A DNA stretch of 38,240 bases, from NCBI GenBank assembly GCA_944393385.1, contig CALYAA010000020.1, forward strand, positions 1 to 38,240, in the 5' to 3' direction. Each line of letters opens with the position of its first letter. The first letter of the stretch is position 1. This stretch comes from an uncultured Clostridia bacterium. Its GTDB lineage: Bacteria; Bacillota; Clostridia; TANB77; CAG-508. The notes under the pieces are model-generated. The model saw nothing but the letters and a program-made list of their open reading frames with translations. It was not told where the DNA came from and did no database searches. The position numbers were made by a program, and so were the translations under genes. Shown here in pieces: positions 7,919 to 14,781 of this stretch.

Positions 7919-9964
7919 ATGATTGATTTAAATAAAGATGTAAAATATGTAAAAGGAGTTGGACCAAATAGAATTCAACTTTTAAACAAACTAAAAATAT
8001 ATACATTAAAAGATTTAATAACATACTATCCAAGAGATTATGAAGATAGAAGTAATCCACAAAATATTTGCGATTGTGAAGATGGTACAGAAGCTTTAAT
8101 AGAAGCTATGCCAATAAGTAAAATCACAGAATTTAGAAAAGGTAAAATGACAATTAGTAAATTAATTGTAAAAGACCAAACAGGATCGTGTTATATAACT
8201 TGGTATAATCAAGGATATCTAAGAAATAGATTTATTCCAATGAAATTTTATCGTTTTTTTGGAAAAGTAAGTAAAAAGGGGAATAGGGTAGAGATGAATT
8301 CACCTGTATTTGATGATATTGAGCAAACTAAAAATACAGGAAAAATAATCCCTATTTATCCATTAACATATGAATTAAAACAAAGTACATTAAGAAGAAT
8401 TATTGAAAATGGTTTATCAGAAGTTAATGGAAAATTAGATGAAACCTTACCAGAATATATTTTAAAAGAAAATAATTTATTAGATATTAATACAGCAATT
8501 GAAAGAATTCATTTTCCAATAGATTTTTCTGAATATAATAAATCTCGTGATAGACTTGTTTTTGAAGAATTGTTAACAACTCAATTAGCATTGTTAAAAC
8601 TAAAGAATAATTATGAAAGAGACCAAAATGGTATAGCTTTTAGAAAAGATGTAAAAATGTCTGATGTAATAAATGTTTTGCCATTTAAGCTAACAAAGTC
8701 ACAATTGAGAGTTCTTGAGGAAATTGATAATGATATGGAAAGTGAAAAATCAATGAATAGGCTTTTACAAGGAGATGTTGGGTCAGGAAAAACAGTTGTT
8801 GCAATGATTTCAGCATATAAAGCTGTAAAGTCTGGATATCAAGTAGCAATTATGGCACCAACAGCAATTCTTGCAAGTCAGCATCTAGAGAGCTTTCAAT
8901 CAATTCTATCTCAATTTGGAATTAGATGTGAACTTTTAATTTCTAGTATTACTAAAAAAAAGAAAATGGAAATTCTAGAGAGATTACAAAATGGAGAGAT
9001 TGATATATTGATTGGTACACATGCATTATTAGAAGAAAATGTTCTGTTTAAAAATTTAGGACTTGTTGTAACAGATGAACAACACAGATTTGGAGTGAAA
9101 CAACGTGCAACGATTGCAACAAAAGGAAAAAATCCAGATACAATAGCAATGTCTGCGACACCAATTCCACGTACTCTTGCTTTAATATTATATGGTGATT
9201 TGGATATTTCAATTATTGATGAATTACCACCAAACAGAAAGAAAATAGAAACATATGCTGTTAGAAAAGGAATGTCTGAAAGAGTAAATCAATTTATAAG
9301 AAAACAAATTGATTCTGGTAGACAAGCATATATAGTTTGTCCTTTAGTTGAAGAAAATGAAGAATTAGGATTAAATTCTGTAATAGAATTGGAAGAAAAA
9401 TATAAAAACGAAACTTTTAGTGATTATAAAGTGGCTTATTTACATGGAAAAATGAAAGCTAGAGAAAAAGATGAAATAATGGAACAATTTAAAAATGGTG
9501 AGATACAAATATTGATTGCTACAACTGTAATAGAAGTTGGTGTAAACGTACCAAATGCAAGTATTATGGTAGTAGAAAATGCAGAAAGATTTGGTTTAGC
9601 ACAATTACATCAATTAAGAGGAAGAGTAGGAAGAGGAGAGTATCAATCATATTGTATTTTGAAATTTGAAGGTAATAGTGAAACAATAAGGCAAAGAATG
9701 AAAGTTATGTGTGATACTAATGATGGATTTATAATATCAGAAAAAGATTTAGAGTTAAGAGGTTCTGGAGATTTTTTTGGTACGGAGCAACATGGTATAC
9801 CAGAATTTAAAATTGCAAATTTATTTGAAGATATGGGAACTTTAAAAAAGGTTCAAAAAATTGCAATGCAAATAATGGCTGAAGATCCATTGCTTGAAAA
9901 GGAAAAAAATGCAAAATTAAATGAATTAATAAAATCAAAATTTAAATCAAGAATAGAAATTTAA
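7919..9964 (+). CDS. recG: ATP-dependent DNA helicase RecG
   Basis: RecG reverses stalled replication forks and branch-migrates Holliday junctions. The N-terminal wedge/OB domain contains VKGVGPNRIQLLNKL and YYPRDYEDRS. Helicase motor motifs follow: Walker A GDVGSGKT (about residues 285-292), TDEQHRFGV with the DEQH box (about 386-389), SATPIPRTL, and motif VI QLRGRVGRG. The TRG-type C-terminus DLELRGSGDFFGTEQHG is present. ATG 7919 gives 681 aa, essentially the B. subtilis length (682). An in-frame ATG at 7904 is disfavoured because AGAGGG lies between it and 7919 and serves 7919. All catalytic motifs are intact. Confidence 0.97.
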   Translation: MIDLNKDVKYVKGVGPNRIQLLNKLKIYTLKDLITYYPRDYEDRSNPQNICDCEDGTEALIEAMPISKITEFRKGKMTISKLIVKDQTGSCYITWYNQGYLRNRFIPMKFYRFFGKVSKKGNRVEMNSPVFDDIEQTKNTGKIIPIYPLTYELKQSTLRRIIENGLSEVNGKLDETLPEYILKENNLLDINTAIERIHFPIDFSEYNKSRDRLVFEELLTTQLALLKLKNNYERDQNGIAFRKDVKMSDVINVLPFKLTKSQLRVLEEIDNDMESEKSMNRLLQGDVGSGKTVVAMISAYKAVKSGYQVAIMAPTAILASQHLESFQSILSQFGIRCELLISSITKKKKMEILERLQNGEIDILIGTHALLEENVLFKNLGLVVTDEQHRFGVKQRATIATKGKNPDTIAMSATPIPRTLALILYGDLDISIIDELPPNRKKIETYAVRKGMSERVNQFIRKQIDSGRQAYIVCPLVEENEELGLNSVIELEEKYKNETFSDYKVAYLHGKMKAREKDEIMEQFKNGEIQILIATTVIEVGVNVPNASIMVVENAERFGLAQLHQLRGRVGRGEYQSYCILKFEGNSETIRQRMKVMCDTNDGFIISEKDLELRGSGDFFGTEQHGIPEFKIANLFEDMGTLKKVQKIAMQIMAEDPLLEKEKNAKLNELIKSKFKSRIEI

Positions 9965-9991
9965 TTGTAGTAAAAAAGGAAGTAGATAGAA

Positions 9992-10183
9992 ATGTTGCAA
10001 ATTATAGTAAAATTAATTGGGGTAGTTATTGTATTAATTGGTGTTATTGTTATATATGATGCACGTTTAATTACAAAAAGATATTTCGGATTTGGAGATA
10101 AAAATGAGGCAACTACAGGATTAAAAATGTTAGGAACGATAATTTCAACTGTAGGTGGAATGTTAATACTTTTTATTTGTTAA
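9992..10183 (+). CDS. small two-helix membrane protein, unknown function
   Basis: This 63-aa protein has two hydrophobic helices (about residues 3-24 and 44-62). They flank a short cytoplasmic-looking loop, LITKRYFGFGDKNEATTGLK. I do not recognise a named function. The ribosome site AAGGAAG and the 27-nt distance to recG support co-transcription. A repeat copy begins 7 nt after its stop. Confidence 0.75.
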   Translation: MLQIIVKLIGVVIVLIGVIVIYDARLITKRYFGFGDKNEATTGLKMLGTIISTVGGMLILFIC

Positions 10184-10189
10184 AAACAT

Positions 10190-10337
10190 AGTGAACTTCT
10201 TTATTATTCTCTCTATTTAGGATATTTTGAAGTCCGTGTTATTGTTCTTGCACTAATTTTACAAAGTAACCATGAGTGCATCTTTTGGAGCAAAGCAACT
10301 TTCTAGTATAGGGAAAACTTGATTTTTCCTATATTAG
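10190..10337 (+). repeat. intergenic repeat element, copy A
   Basis: This copy is the inverted, diverged partner of 24077-24260. Shared blocks (read on the minus strand here) are GCTTTGCTCCAA, GATGCACT, ACTTTGTAAAATTA, GCAAGAACAATAAC and CGGACTTCAAAA. The 10303-10337 end forms a 15-bp hairpin whose arms contain TATAGGGAAAA and TTTTTCCTATA. A second pair, GAACTTC 10193-10199 and GAAGTCC 10229-10235, matches the GAAGCCCAC/GTGGGCTTC stem of copy B. It has no coding potential. Confidence 0.75.
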
Positions 10338-10382
10338 AATAAATAAGGAAATCTTTAAATTTATTTAAAATGGTAAAAAAAA

Positions 10383-10413
10383 GGCTGGTGAAGTATAGCT
10401 TCACCAGTCTTTT
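10383..10413. terminator. bidirectional intrinsic terminator
   Basis: The arms CTGGTGAAG (10385-10393) and CTTCACCAG (10399-10407) form a 9-bp core, extended outward by a G-T and a G-C pair, with a 5-nt loop. Eight A precede it and TCTTTT follows, so it can act on both strands. It lies between the convergent 63-aa gene and the minus-strand orphan gene. Confidence 0.85.
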
Positions 10414-10438
10414 CCCCATTAGACATAGAAAAAGTAGT

Positions 10439-10783
10439 TTATCTGTGTGGCATAAAATAAATTATTTCCACAATGAAGTCATCTCCATCATCAATGAATA
10501 AAGTATTAAATTTGTTCTTTTCGTTTACTAAATAAATCTTCTTCCCTTTTACGTCAAAACACCTTAATATTTCCTTGCTATAGGAGTTCCTAATTGTTCC
10601 ACTACATTTTCCCTTGATTTTAATAATGGCAAACCGGTGCAAGAAACTGCCCGTTTTAAACGTATAGGATCTGTCTTTAAAAAATAAGACAGCTATTCTC
10701 ATATCTTTGATAGTTAAATATATTGCTACCAAAGCAAAGAGAATAAAAACTGCTAAAATTATTATAAGCATTGTGGTTGTCAT
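10439..10783 (-). CDS. orphan single-helix membrane protein, unknown function
   Basis: This 114-aa protein begins MTTTMLIIILAVFILFALVA, one membrane helix. A short beta-rich, Lys-rich domain of about 80 residues follows (FKTGSFLHRFAIIKIKGKCS; FIVEIIYFMPHR at the end). No family is recognised. The start at 10783 is chosen over a longer frame because an ideal AAGGAGGC lies five bases ahead. Base composition looks less AT-rich than its neighbours, with codons such as CGG and CCC. It stands alone on the opposite strand with its own promoter and terminator, which suggests recent acquisition. Its 5' region resembles that of the 26534-26908 gene. Confidence 0.7.
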   Translation of the reverse strand: MTTTMLIIILAVFILFALVAIYLTIKDMRIAVLFFKDRSYTFKTGSFLHRFAIIKIKGKCSGTIRNSYSKEILRCFDVKGKKIYLVNEKNKFNTLFIDDGDDFIVEIIYFMPHR

Positions 10784-10818
10784 TGTTGCCTCCTTAATCA
10801 CAATTGTGAATGTACGGA

Positions 10819-10843
10819 TTGAGTTAAATGGGGGATAACTCAA
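10819..10843 (-). promoter_or_regulatory. 5'-leader hairpin of the 10439-10783 gene
   Basis: TTGAGTTA (10819-10826) and TAACTCAA (10836-10843) pair as an 8-bp stem. It lies about 12 nt inside the predicted mRNA start. It could stabilise the transcript or serve as a regulator site. Confidence 0.5.
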
Positions 10844-10861
10844 TACACTAGTGATATTAAC

Positions 10862-10890
10862 ATAATACCACAAAATGCATATAAAGTCAA
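10862..10890 (-). promoter_or_regulatory. strong sigma-A promoter of the minus-strand orphan gene
   Basis: Read on the minus strand, the -35 TTGACT (10890-10885) and -10 TATTAT (10867-10862) have 17-bp spacing. TTTGTGGTA overlaps the upstream edge of the -10, as at the second orphan gene. Confidence 0.7.
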
Positions 10891-10930
10891 ATGGTAAGAA
10901 AAATTGTATAATCGAAAGAAGAAAAAAGTA

Positions 10931-10958
10931 TTGACAAAAACGTTTGAAATGATATAGG
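10931..10958 (+). promoter_or_regulatory. probable sigma-A promoter of the pilin-like/FGE-like gene
   Basis: A consensus -35 TTGACA lies at 10931-10936, followed by TATAGG at 10953-10958 (16-bp spacing). A perfect TATAAT at 10961-10966 is too far from this -35 but could serve with a weaker one. Confidence 0.45.
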
Positions 10959-11017
10959 ATTATAATAGTTATACAAAAGAAAATATGTTTATATCAAAAG
11001 AGAAGGAATGAGAAAAA

Positions 11018-12415
11018 ATGAAAGAAATCAATACAAATCCTAAATTAGATAAAAATGAAAATGGAGAAATTACTATTTCAATGATATCTATTGTAATAAC
11101 AATAGCAATATTGATTTTATTAGCAGGTGTAACATTAACTGCATTAGATTTAAATGGAGAAAATGGAATTATTGCTAAAGCTAAAGAATCTAGACTTAAA
11201 AGTGATATTGCTGGTGAAAAAGAAAAAATCCAAACTGCAGTCCAAGGAATAATGGGGCTAAGTTATATAGGTAAGGTAGATGAAAACGCACTATATAATG
11301 AATTAACTAACATGAAAGAAAATGTTGAAATATCAGTATCAGGAACAATATGTTATGTAACTTTTCTGGACAGTCAAAGAATTTATCTTGTGACAGATAA
11401 AGGAGAAGTTTTAAGTGTTGAAGGTACAGGATTTGATGTTGGAAGTATTATGACTCAAAATACTCCATATACTGATCCAGATGGTAATACTGCAATTATA
11501 CCAGCAGGTTTTTGTTTAGTAAAAGGTTCTGTTAGAATTGCAGATGGACTTGTTATATCTGATGTTGCAAATGATGATATAATGAATTCCAAAGGTGGAA
11601 ATCAATTTGTATGGATTCCTGCTGATGGAGAAAATATAAAATATGAACAAGATATAACAACAGGAAGAGACTATTCTTATAAATATTATGAATATACAGA
11701 TTGGAAAGATGATTGTGGAAATGCTGAGAGTGTTTCCAAATATAAAGGATTTTATGTTGCAAGATTTGAAGCAGGAATACCTGAGGGCACTCTATTTACA
11801 AACGAAGAAAATGATTTATCTTATATAGTTACAGGAAAAAATATTGGAAATTATACTCCTGTAAGTAAAAAAAATACAAAATCATGGAATTTAATAAATC
11901 AAGAAAATGCTAAAACAGTTTCTGAGCGAATGTATAATAATAGTCTCTCTGTAACAAGCAATTTAATTGATAGTTATGCATGGGATACAATAACAAAATG
12001 GTTATCTTATTCAGGCTTTAATATAACAAATAGTACAGAATGGGGAAATTTTTTAGATTCGGAATTTTCATATTCTGGAATATGTGCAAAACACAATTAT
12101 TTTGATAGTAAATGGGAAATTGCAAAACAGTGGGAAGAAACAACGTTAATTAAAAATGGAGAAATGATAGAAATTCCAACAGGTTCGTCAGAGCGAAACT
12201 TTTCTAATAATATTTATGATTTTGCTGGGAATATGTGGGAATGGACAACTGAAAATGGAAAACATGGAGGGCCTTCAAGTACATATGGTGTGTTAAGAGG
12301 AGGCGGATTCTATACAGAAAGTAATACTACAGCAGTTAGTCAACGTGATGGGCTAAATAGAGATATTTATAGTGCTGCAAATGTAGGATTTAGAGTTGTT
12401 CTTTATTTAAAATAA
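11018..12415 (+). CDS. prepilin-like protein with C-terminal FGE-sulfatase-like domain
   Basis: This 465-aa protein has two parts. The first ~75 residues look like a type IV pilin/pseudopilin N-terminus: a charged leader, then the hydrophobic helix EITISMISIVITIAILILLA and an amphipathic ENGIIAKAKESRLKSD stretch. From about residue 150 it resembles the formylglycine-generating enzyme/SUMF1 (lectin-like) fold: FVWIPADGEN, YKGFYVARFEAG, NIYDFAGNMWEWTTENG, RGGGF and the terminal VGFRVVLY. I see no obvious paired catalytic Cys, so it is more likely a binding or structural domain than an oxidase. Probable location: cell surface, anchored by the pilin helix. No pilus assembly genes lie nearby. The start has GAAGGAATGAG. 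What it binds is unknown. Confidence 0.8.
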   Translation: MKEINTNPKLDKNENGEITISMISIVITIAILILLAGVTLTALDLNGENGIIAKAKESRLKSDIAGEKEKIQTAVQGIMGLSYIGKVDENALYNELTNMKENVEISVSGTICYVTFLDSQRIYLVTDKGEVLSVEGTGFDVGSIMTQNTPYTDPDGNTAIIPAGFCLVKGSVRIADGLVISDVANDDIMNSKGGNQFVWIPADGENIKYEQDITTGRDYSYKYYEYTDWKDDCGNAESVSKYKGFYVARFEAGIPEGTLFTNEENDLSYIVTGKNIGNYTPVSKKNTKSWNLINQENAKTVSERMYNNSLSVTSNLIDSYAWDTITKWLSYSGFNITNSTEWGNFLDSEFSYSGICAKHNYFDSKWEIAKQWEETTLIKNGEMIEIPTGSSERNFSNNIYDFAGNMWEWTTENGKHGGPSSTYGVLRGGGFYTESNTTAVSQRDGLNRDIYSAANVGFRVVLYLK

Positions 12416-12438
12416 AAATATTTTTTATAAAATTTAGT

Positions 12439-12476
12439 AATATGTGTAAGATTTTGTTGTAAATCTTACACATATT
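12439..12476 (+). terminator. 16-bp hairpin between the FGE-like gene and the flavoprotein gene
   Basis: The arms AATATGTGTAAGATTT (12439-12454) and AAATCTTACACATATT (12461-12476) are perfect, with a 6-nt loop. No long T run follows, so termination may be partial. The hairpin ends 17 nt before the next start codon, so it could affect that gene's translation. Confidence 0.55.
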
Positions 12477-12493
12477 ATGTGAGAAAGGGAAAA

Positions 12494-14065
12494 ATGATAA
12501 GATTAAAAAGTATAAAAATTAATGAAGAATTATCTGATGAAAAAGTTTTAGAAAGAGCGTTGCATAAAAATAATTTAAGAAAAGAAGAAATAGTAAGTTG
12601 GAATATTTACAAAAAATCTGTTGATGCAAGAAAAAAGCCAGATATTTATTACAATTATGTTTTTGATGTTGAATTAATAGATAAGAAAAAAGAAAATAAA
12701 TTTGAAAAAGTTGAATATTATAAACTTGAAAAAATTCAAGTAAAAAGAAAAAGTGTTCTAAGACCTGTTATTATTGGAGATGGACCAGCAGGATTGTTTT
12801 GTGCCATAATTTTAATTGAGAATGGAATTAAACCAATTATAATAGAAAGAGGTAGAAAAGTAGAAGATAGGACTAAAGATGTAAATAAATTTATAGAAAC
12901 AAGAGAATTTAATAATAATTCTAATGTTCAATTTGGAGAAGGTGGAGCAGGAACTTTTTCTGATGGAAAACTTAATACAGGAAACTCAAGTATATATTCT
13001 AGAAAAGTGTTAGAAGAATTTGTCAGATTTGGTGCTCCGAAAGAAATTTTATATGTAGCCAAACCACATTTAGGAACAGATAATTTAGTAAATATTTTAA
13101 AAAATATGAGAAATTTTATAATCCAAAATGGTGGAGAAATTAGATTTGAAGAAAAAGTAATAGATTTTATAATTAAAGATGGAAAGATAGAATCTGTTAT
13201 ATCTGAAAAAGATAAAAAAATAAATAAAGTTGATACAGATACCGTAGTATTAGCAATTGGACATAGTGCAAGAGATACATTTAAAAAATTATATGACTTA
13301 GGAGTACAGATTTCTCCTAAAAATTTTGCCGTGGGAGTTAGAATAGAACATTTACAAGCAGATATTAATTATTCTCAATATGGTAATAAAACAAAATTAA
13401 AACTAGGTTCTGCTGATTATAAATTAGTATATCATGCAAAAAATGGTAGAACTTGTTATACTTTTTGTATGTGCCCTGGAGGTAAAGTAATTGCTTCTAA
13501 TTCAGAAGATAATTCTATAGTAACAAATGGTATGAGTAATTTTGCTAGAGATGGTAAAAATGCTAATAGTGCTTTACTTGTGAATGTCAATATTCAAGAT
13601 TTCTATAAAGCGACACCTCTTGATGGTATAGATTTTCAAGAAAAATTAGAGAAAGCAGCTTTCGTTTTAGGCGGAAATGACTATAATGCTCCAATACAAA
13701 GAGTTGAAGATTTTTTACAAAATAAAGAGAGTTCGTTTGTTGGAAAAGTAAAACCAACTTATAAGCCTGGTGTAAAATTATCTAATTTAAATAATATTTT
13801 ACCTGTTTTTGTTTCAGAAACAATTAAAGAAGCTTTATTAGAATTAAATAAAAAATTATATGGTTTTGCAGATAAAGATGCTATTTTAACAGGTATAGAA
13901 ACAAGAAGTTCTTCTCCGGTACAAATTACTAGAAATCCAGATTCTTTAAATTCTGTCAATGTTATAGGCTTATATCCTTGTGGAGAAGGTGCAGGATATG
14001 CTGGTGGAATTATGACATCTGCAATTGATGGAATTAAATGTGGTTTAAAAATTTTAGAAATTTAA
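12494..14065 (+). CDS. FAD-dependent dehydrogenase (COG2509 family)
   Basis: This 523-aa flavoprotein has an N-terminal ~90-residue alpha/beta domain. The FAD-binding Rossmann motif VIIGDGPAGLFCAIILIENG and an acidic IIERG strand end follow. The COG2509 signature QFGEGGAGTFSDGKLNTG is present, and the closing FAD motif is YPCGEGAGYAGGIMTSAIDG. Members are cytoplasmic oxidoreductases whose substrate is not established. ATG 12494 is used because AAAGGG sits just ahead; a GTG at 12479 is in frame but has no ribosome site. An FAD-dependent redox role is certain at family level only. Confidence 0.9.
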   Translation: MIRLKSIKINEELSDEKVLERALHKNNLRKEEIVSWNIYKKSVDARKKPDIYYNYVFDVELIDKKKENKFEKVEYYKLEKIQVKRKSVLRPVIIGDGPAGLFCAIILIENGIKPIIIERGRKVEDRTKDVNKFIETREFNNNSNVQFGEGGAGTFSDGKLNTGNSSIYSRKVLEEFVRFGAPKEILYVAKPHLGTDNLVNILKNMRNFIIQNGGEIRFEEKVIDFIIKDGKIESVISEKDKKINKVDTDTVVLAIGHSARDTFKKLYDLGVQISPKNFAVGVRIEHLQADINYSQYGNKTKLKLGSADYKLVYHAKNGRTCYTFCMCPGGKVIASNSEDNSIVTNGMSNFARDGKNANSALLVNVNIQDFYKATPLDGIDFQEKLEKAAFVLGGNDYNAPIQRVEDFLQNKESSFVGKVKPTYKPGVKLSNLNNILPVFVSETIKEALLELNKKLYGFADKDAILTGIETRSSSPVQITRNPDSLNSVNVIGLYPCGEGAGYAGGIMTSAIDGIKCGLKILEI

Positions 14066-14220
14066 AACTATTATTATTTTAATTTACTAATTGACATATG
14101 AAAAATTTTTCTATTAAATAAAAAAATTTAAAATAATTCATATTAGCAAGAATAAATATGAAAAAGAGAGATAAACTAATTTTATTACACAAAATTTTAT
14201 TAAAAATTACTATTAAATGG

Positions 14221-14249
14221 TTGCAAAAATTTAATTTATATGCTAAAAT
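14221..14249 (+). promoter_or_regulatory. promoter of 6S RNA
   Basis: The -35 TTGCAA (14221-14226) and -10 TAAAAT (14244-14249) have 17-bp spacing. TGC precedes the -10, making it an extended -10. The layout and bases are almost the same as the tRNA-Gln promoter at 26350-26378. Confidence 0.8.
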
Positions 14250-14255
14250 AAATAT

Positions 14256-14490
14256 AACAAAAAAGTTAAGAATTATAAGCCCTGCGTAGTGCGTGTAGGC
14301 AGAATTTTTAGAACCTACAAGTTTAAAAAGGGACCAAATCTTTGGGTATGGCGTGCAAGCTTACACTTTTGCAAATTTAAATTTAGCTTTAAGTAGTAAG
14401 AAGCCCAGAAGTATTCAAGTAGGACCCACCTGTCGAAGACAGGTCCTTAAAAATTCCACTAACTTACGGCTAATGTGGGGAAATAAGAAA
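14256..14490 (+). ncRNA. ssrS: 6S RNA (SsrS)
   Basis: 6S RNA mimics an open promoter and binds sigma-A RNA polymerase, dampening transcription in stationary phase. The 5' part GCCCTGCGTAGTGCG aligns with the CTCTGAGATGTTCG start of E. coli 6S. AGAAGCCC at 14399-14406 matches the conserved GAGAAGCC. The 3' part ACGGCTAATGTGGGG closes the terminal stem with the 5' CCC, as CGGCATCTCGGAG does in E. coli. A tip hairpin ACCTGTC/GACAGGT (14428-14434/14438-14444) is present. The region is GC-richer than its surroundings, has a strong promoter and no credible open frame. Exact ends are estimated from the promoter and closing stem. Confidence 0.85.
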
Positions 14491-14504
14491 ATTTCAACAA
14501 TCAT

Positions 14505-14540
14505 AAAAGGTGAAAAACATTTAAATGTTTTTCACCTTTT
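14505..14540 (+). terminator. terminator of 6S RNA
   Basis: A perfect 36-bp palindrome with arms AAAAGGTGAAAAACATTT and AAATGTTTTTCACCTTTT ends in a T run. It lies just after the 6S RNA. Confidence 0.8.
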
Positions 14541-14542
14541 AT

Positions 14543-14578
14543 TGTCAATGGGGACGGAGATTTTGACAACCATTGACA
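14543..14578. repeat. REP-like inverted repeat
   Basis: TGTCAATGG (14543-14551) and CCATTGACA (14570-14578) form a 9-bp stem around GGACGGAGATTTTGACAA. TGTCAATnGGGACGG is a pattern I associate with REP-like or insertion-sequence end repeats in Firmicutes. No transposase is nearby. A partly similar TGTCAATAG occurs at 38175. Confidence 0.45.
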
Positions 14579-14781
14579 TCATTGTTTAAAAGATGTAGAT
14601 TATAAAAGAATATATAGATTCATCTATAGAGAAAACAACAGAGAAAAAGAAAAGGATATTACTACTAAAATTATAAAGAATTTCTTAAAAGTCTTTATTT
14701 TTTTATAAAAATATAATATAATGTACTCGCAACTTGTAAAATAACATATTTAAGGATTTTTTACGAAAGGAAGTAGAAAAA
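14579..14781 (+). promoter_or_regulatory. leader region and promoter upstream of the class A PBP
   Basis: No gene lies here. A plausible promoter is TTTATT (14694-14699), 17 bp, TATAAT (14717-14722), giving a leader of about 50 nt. A small hairpin TATAGA/TCTATA lies near 14611-14626. Confidence 0.4.

Noticed and set aside
14353..14589. Open frame through the 6S RNA region
   Set aside because: It overlaps the structured RNA, its terminator and the inverted repeat, and its composition is not protein-like.
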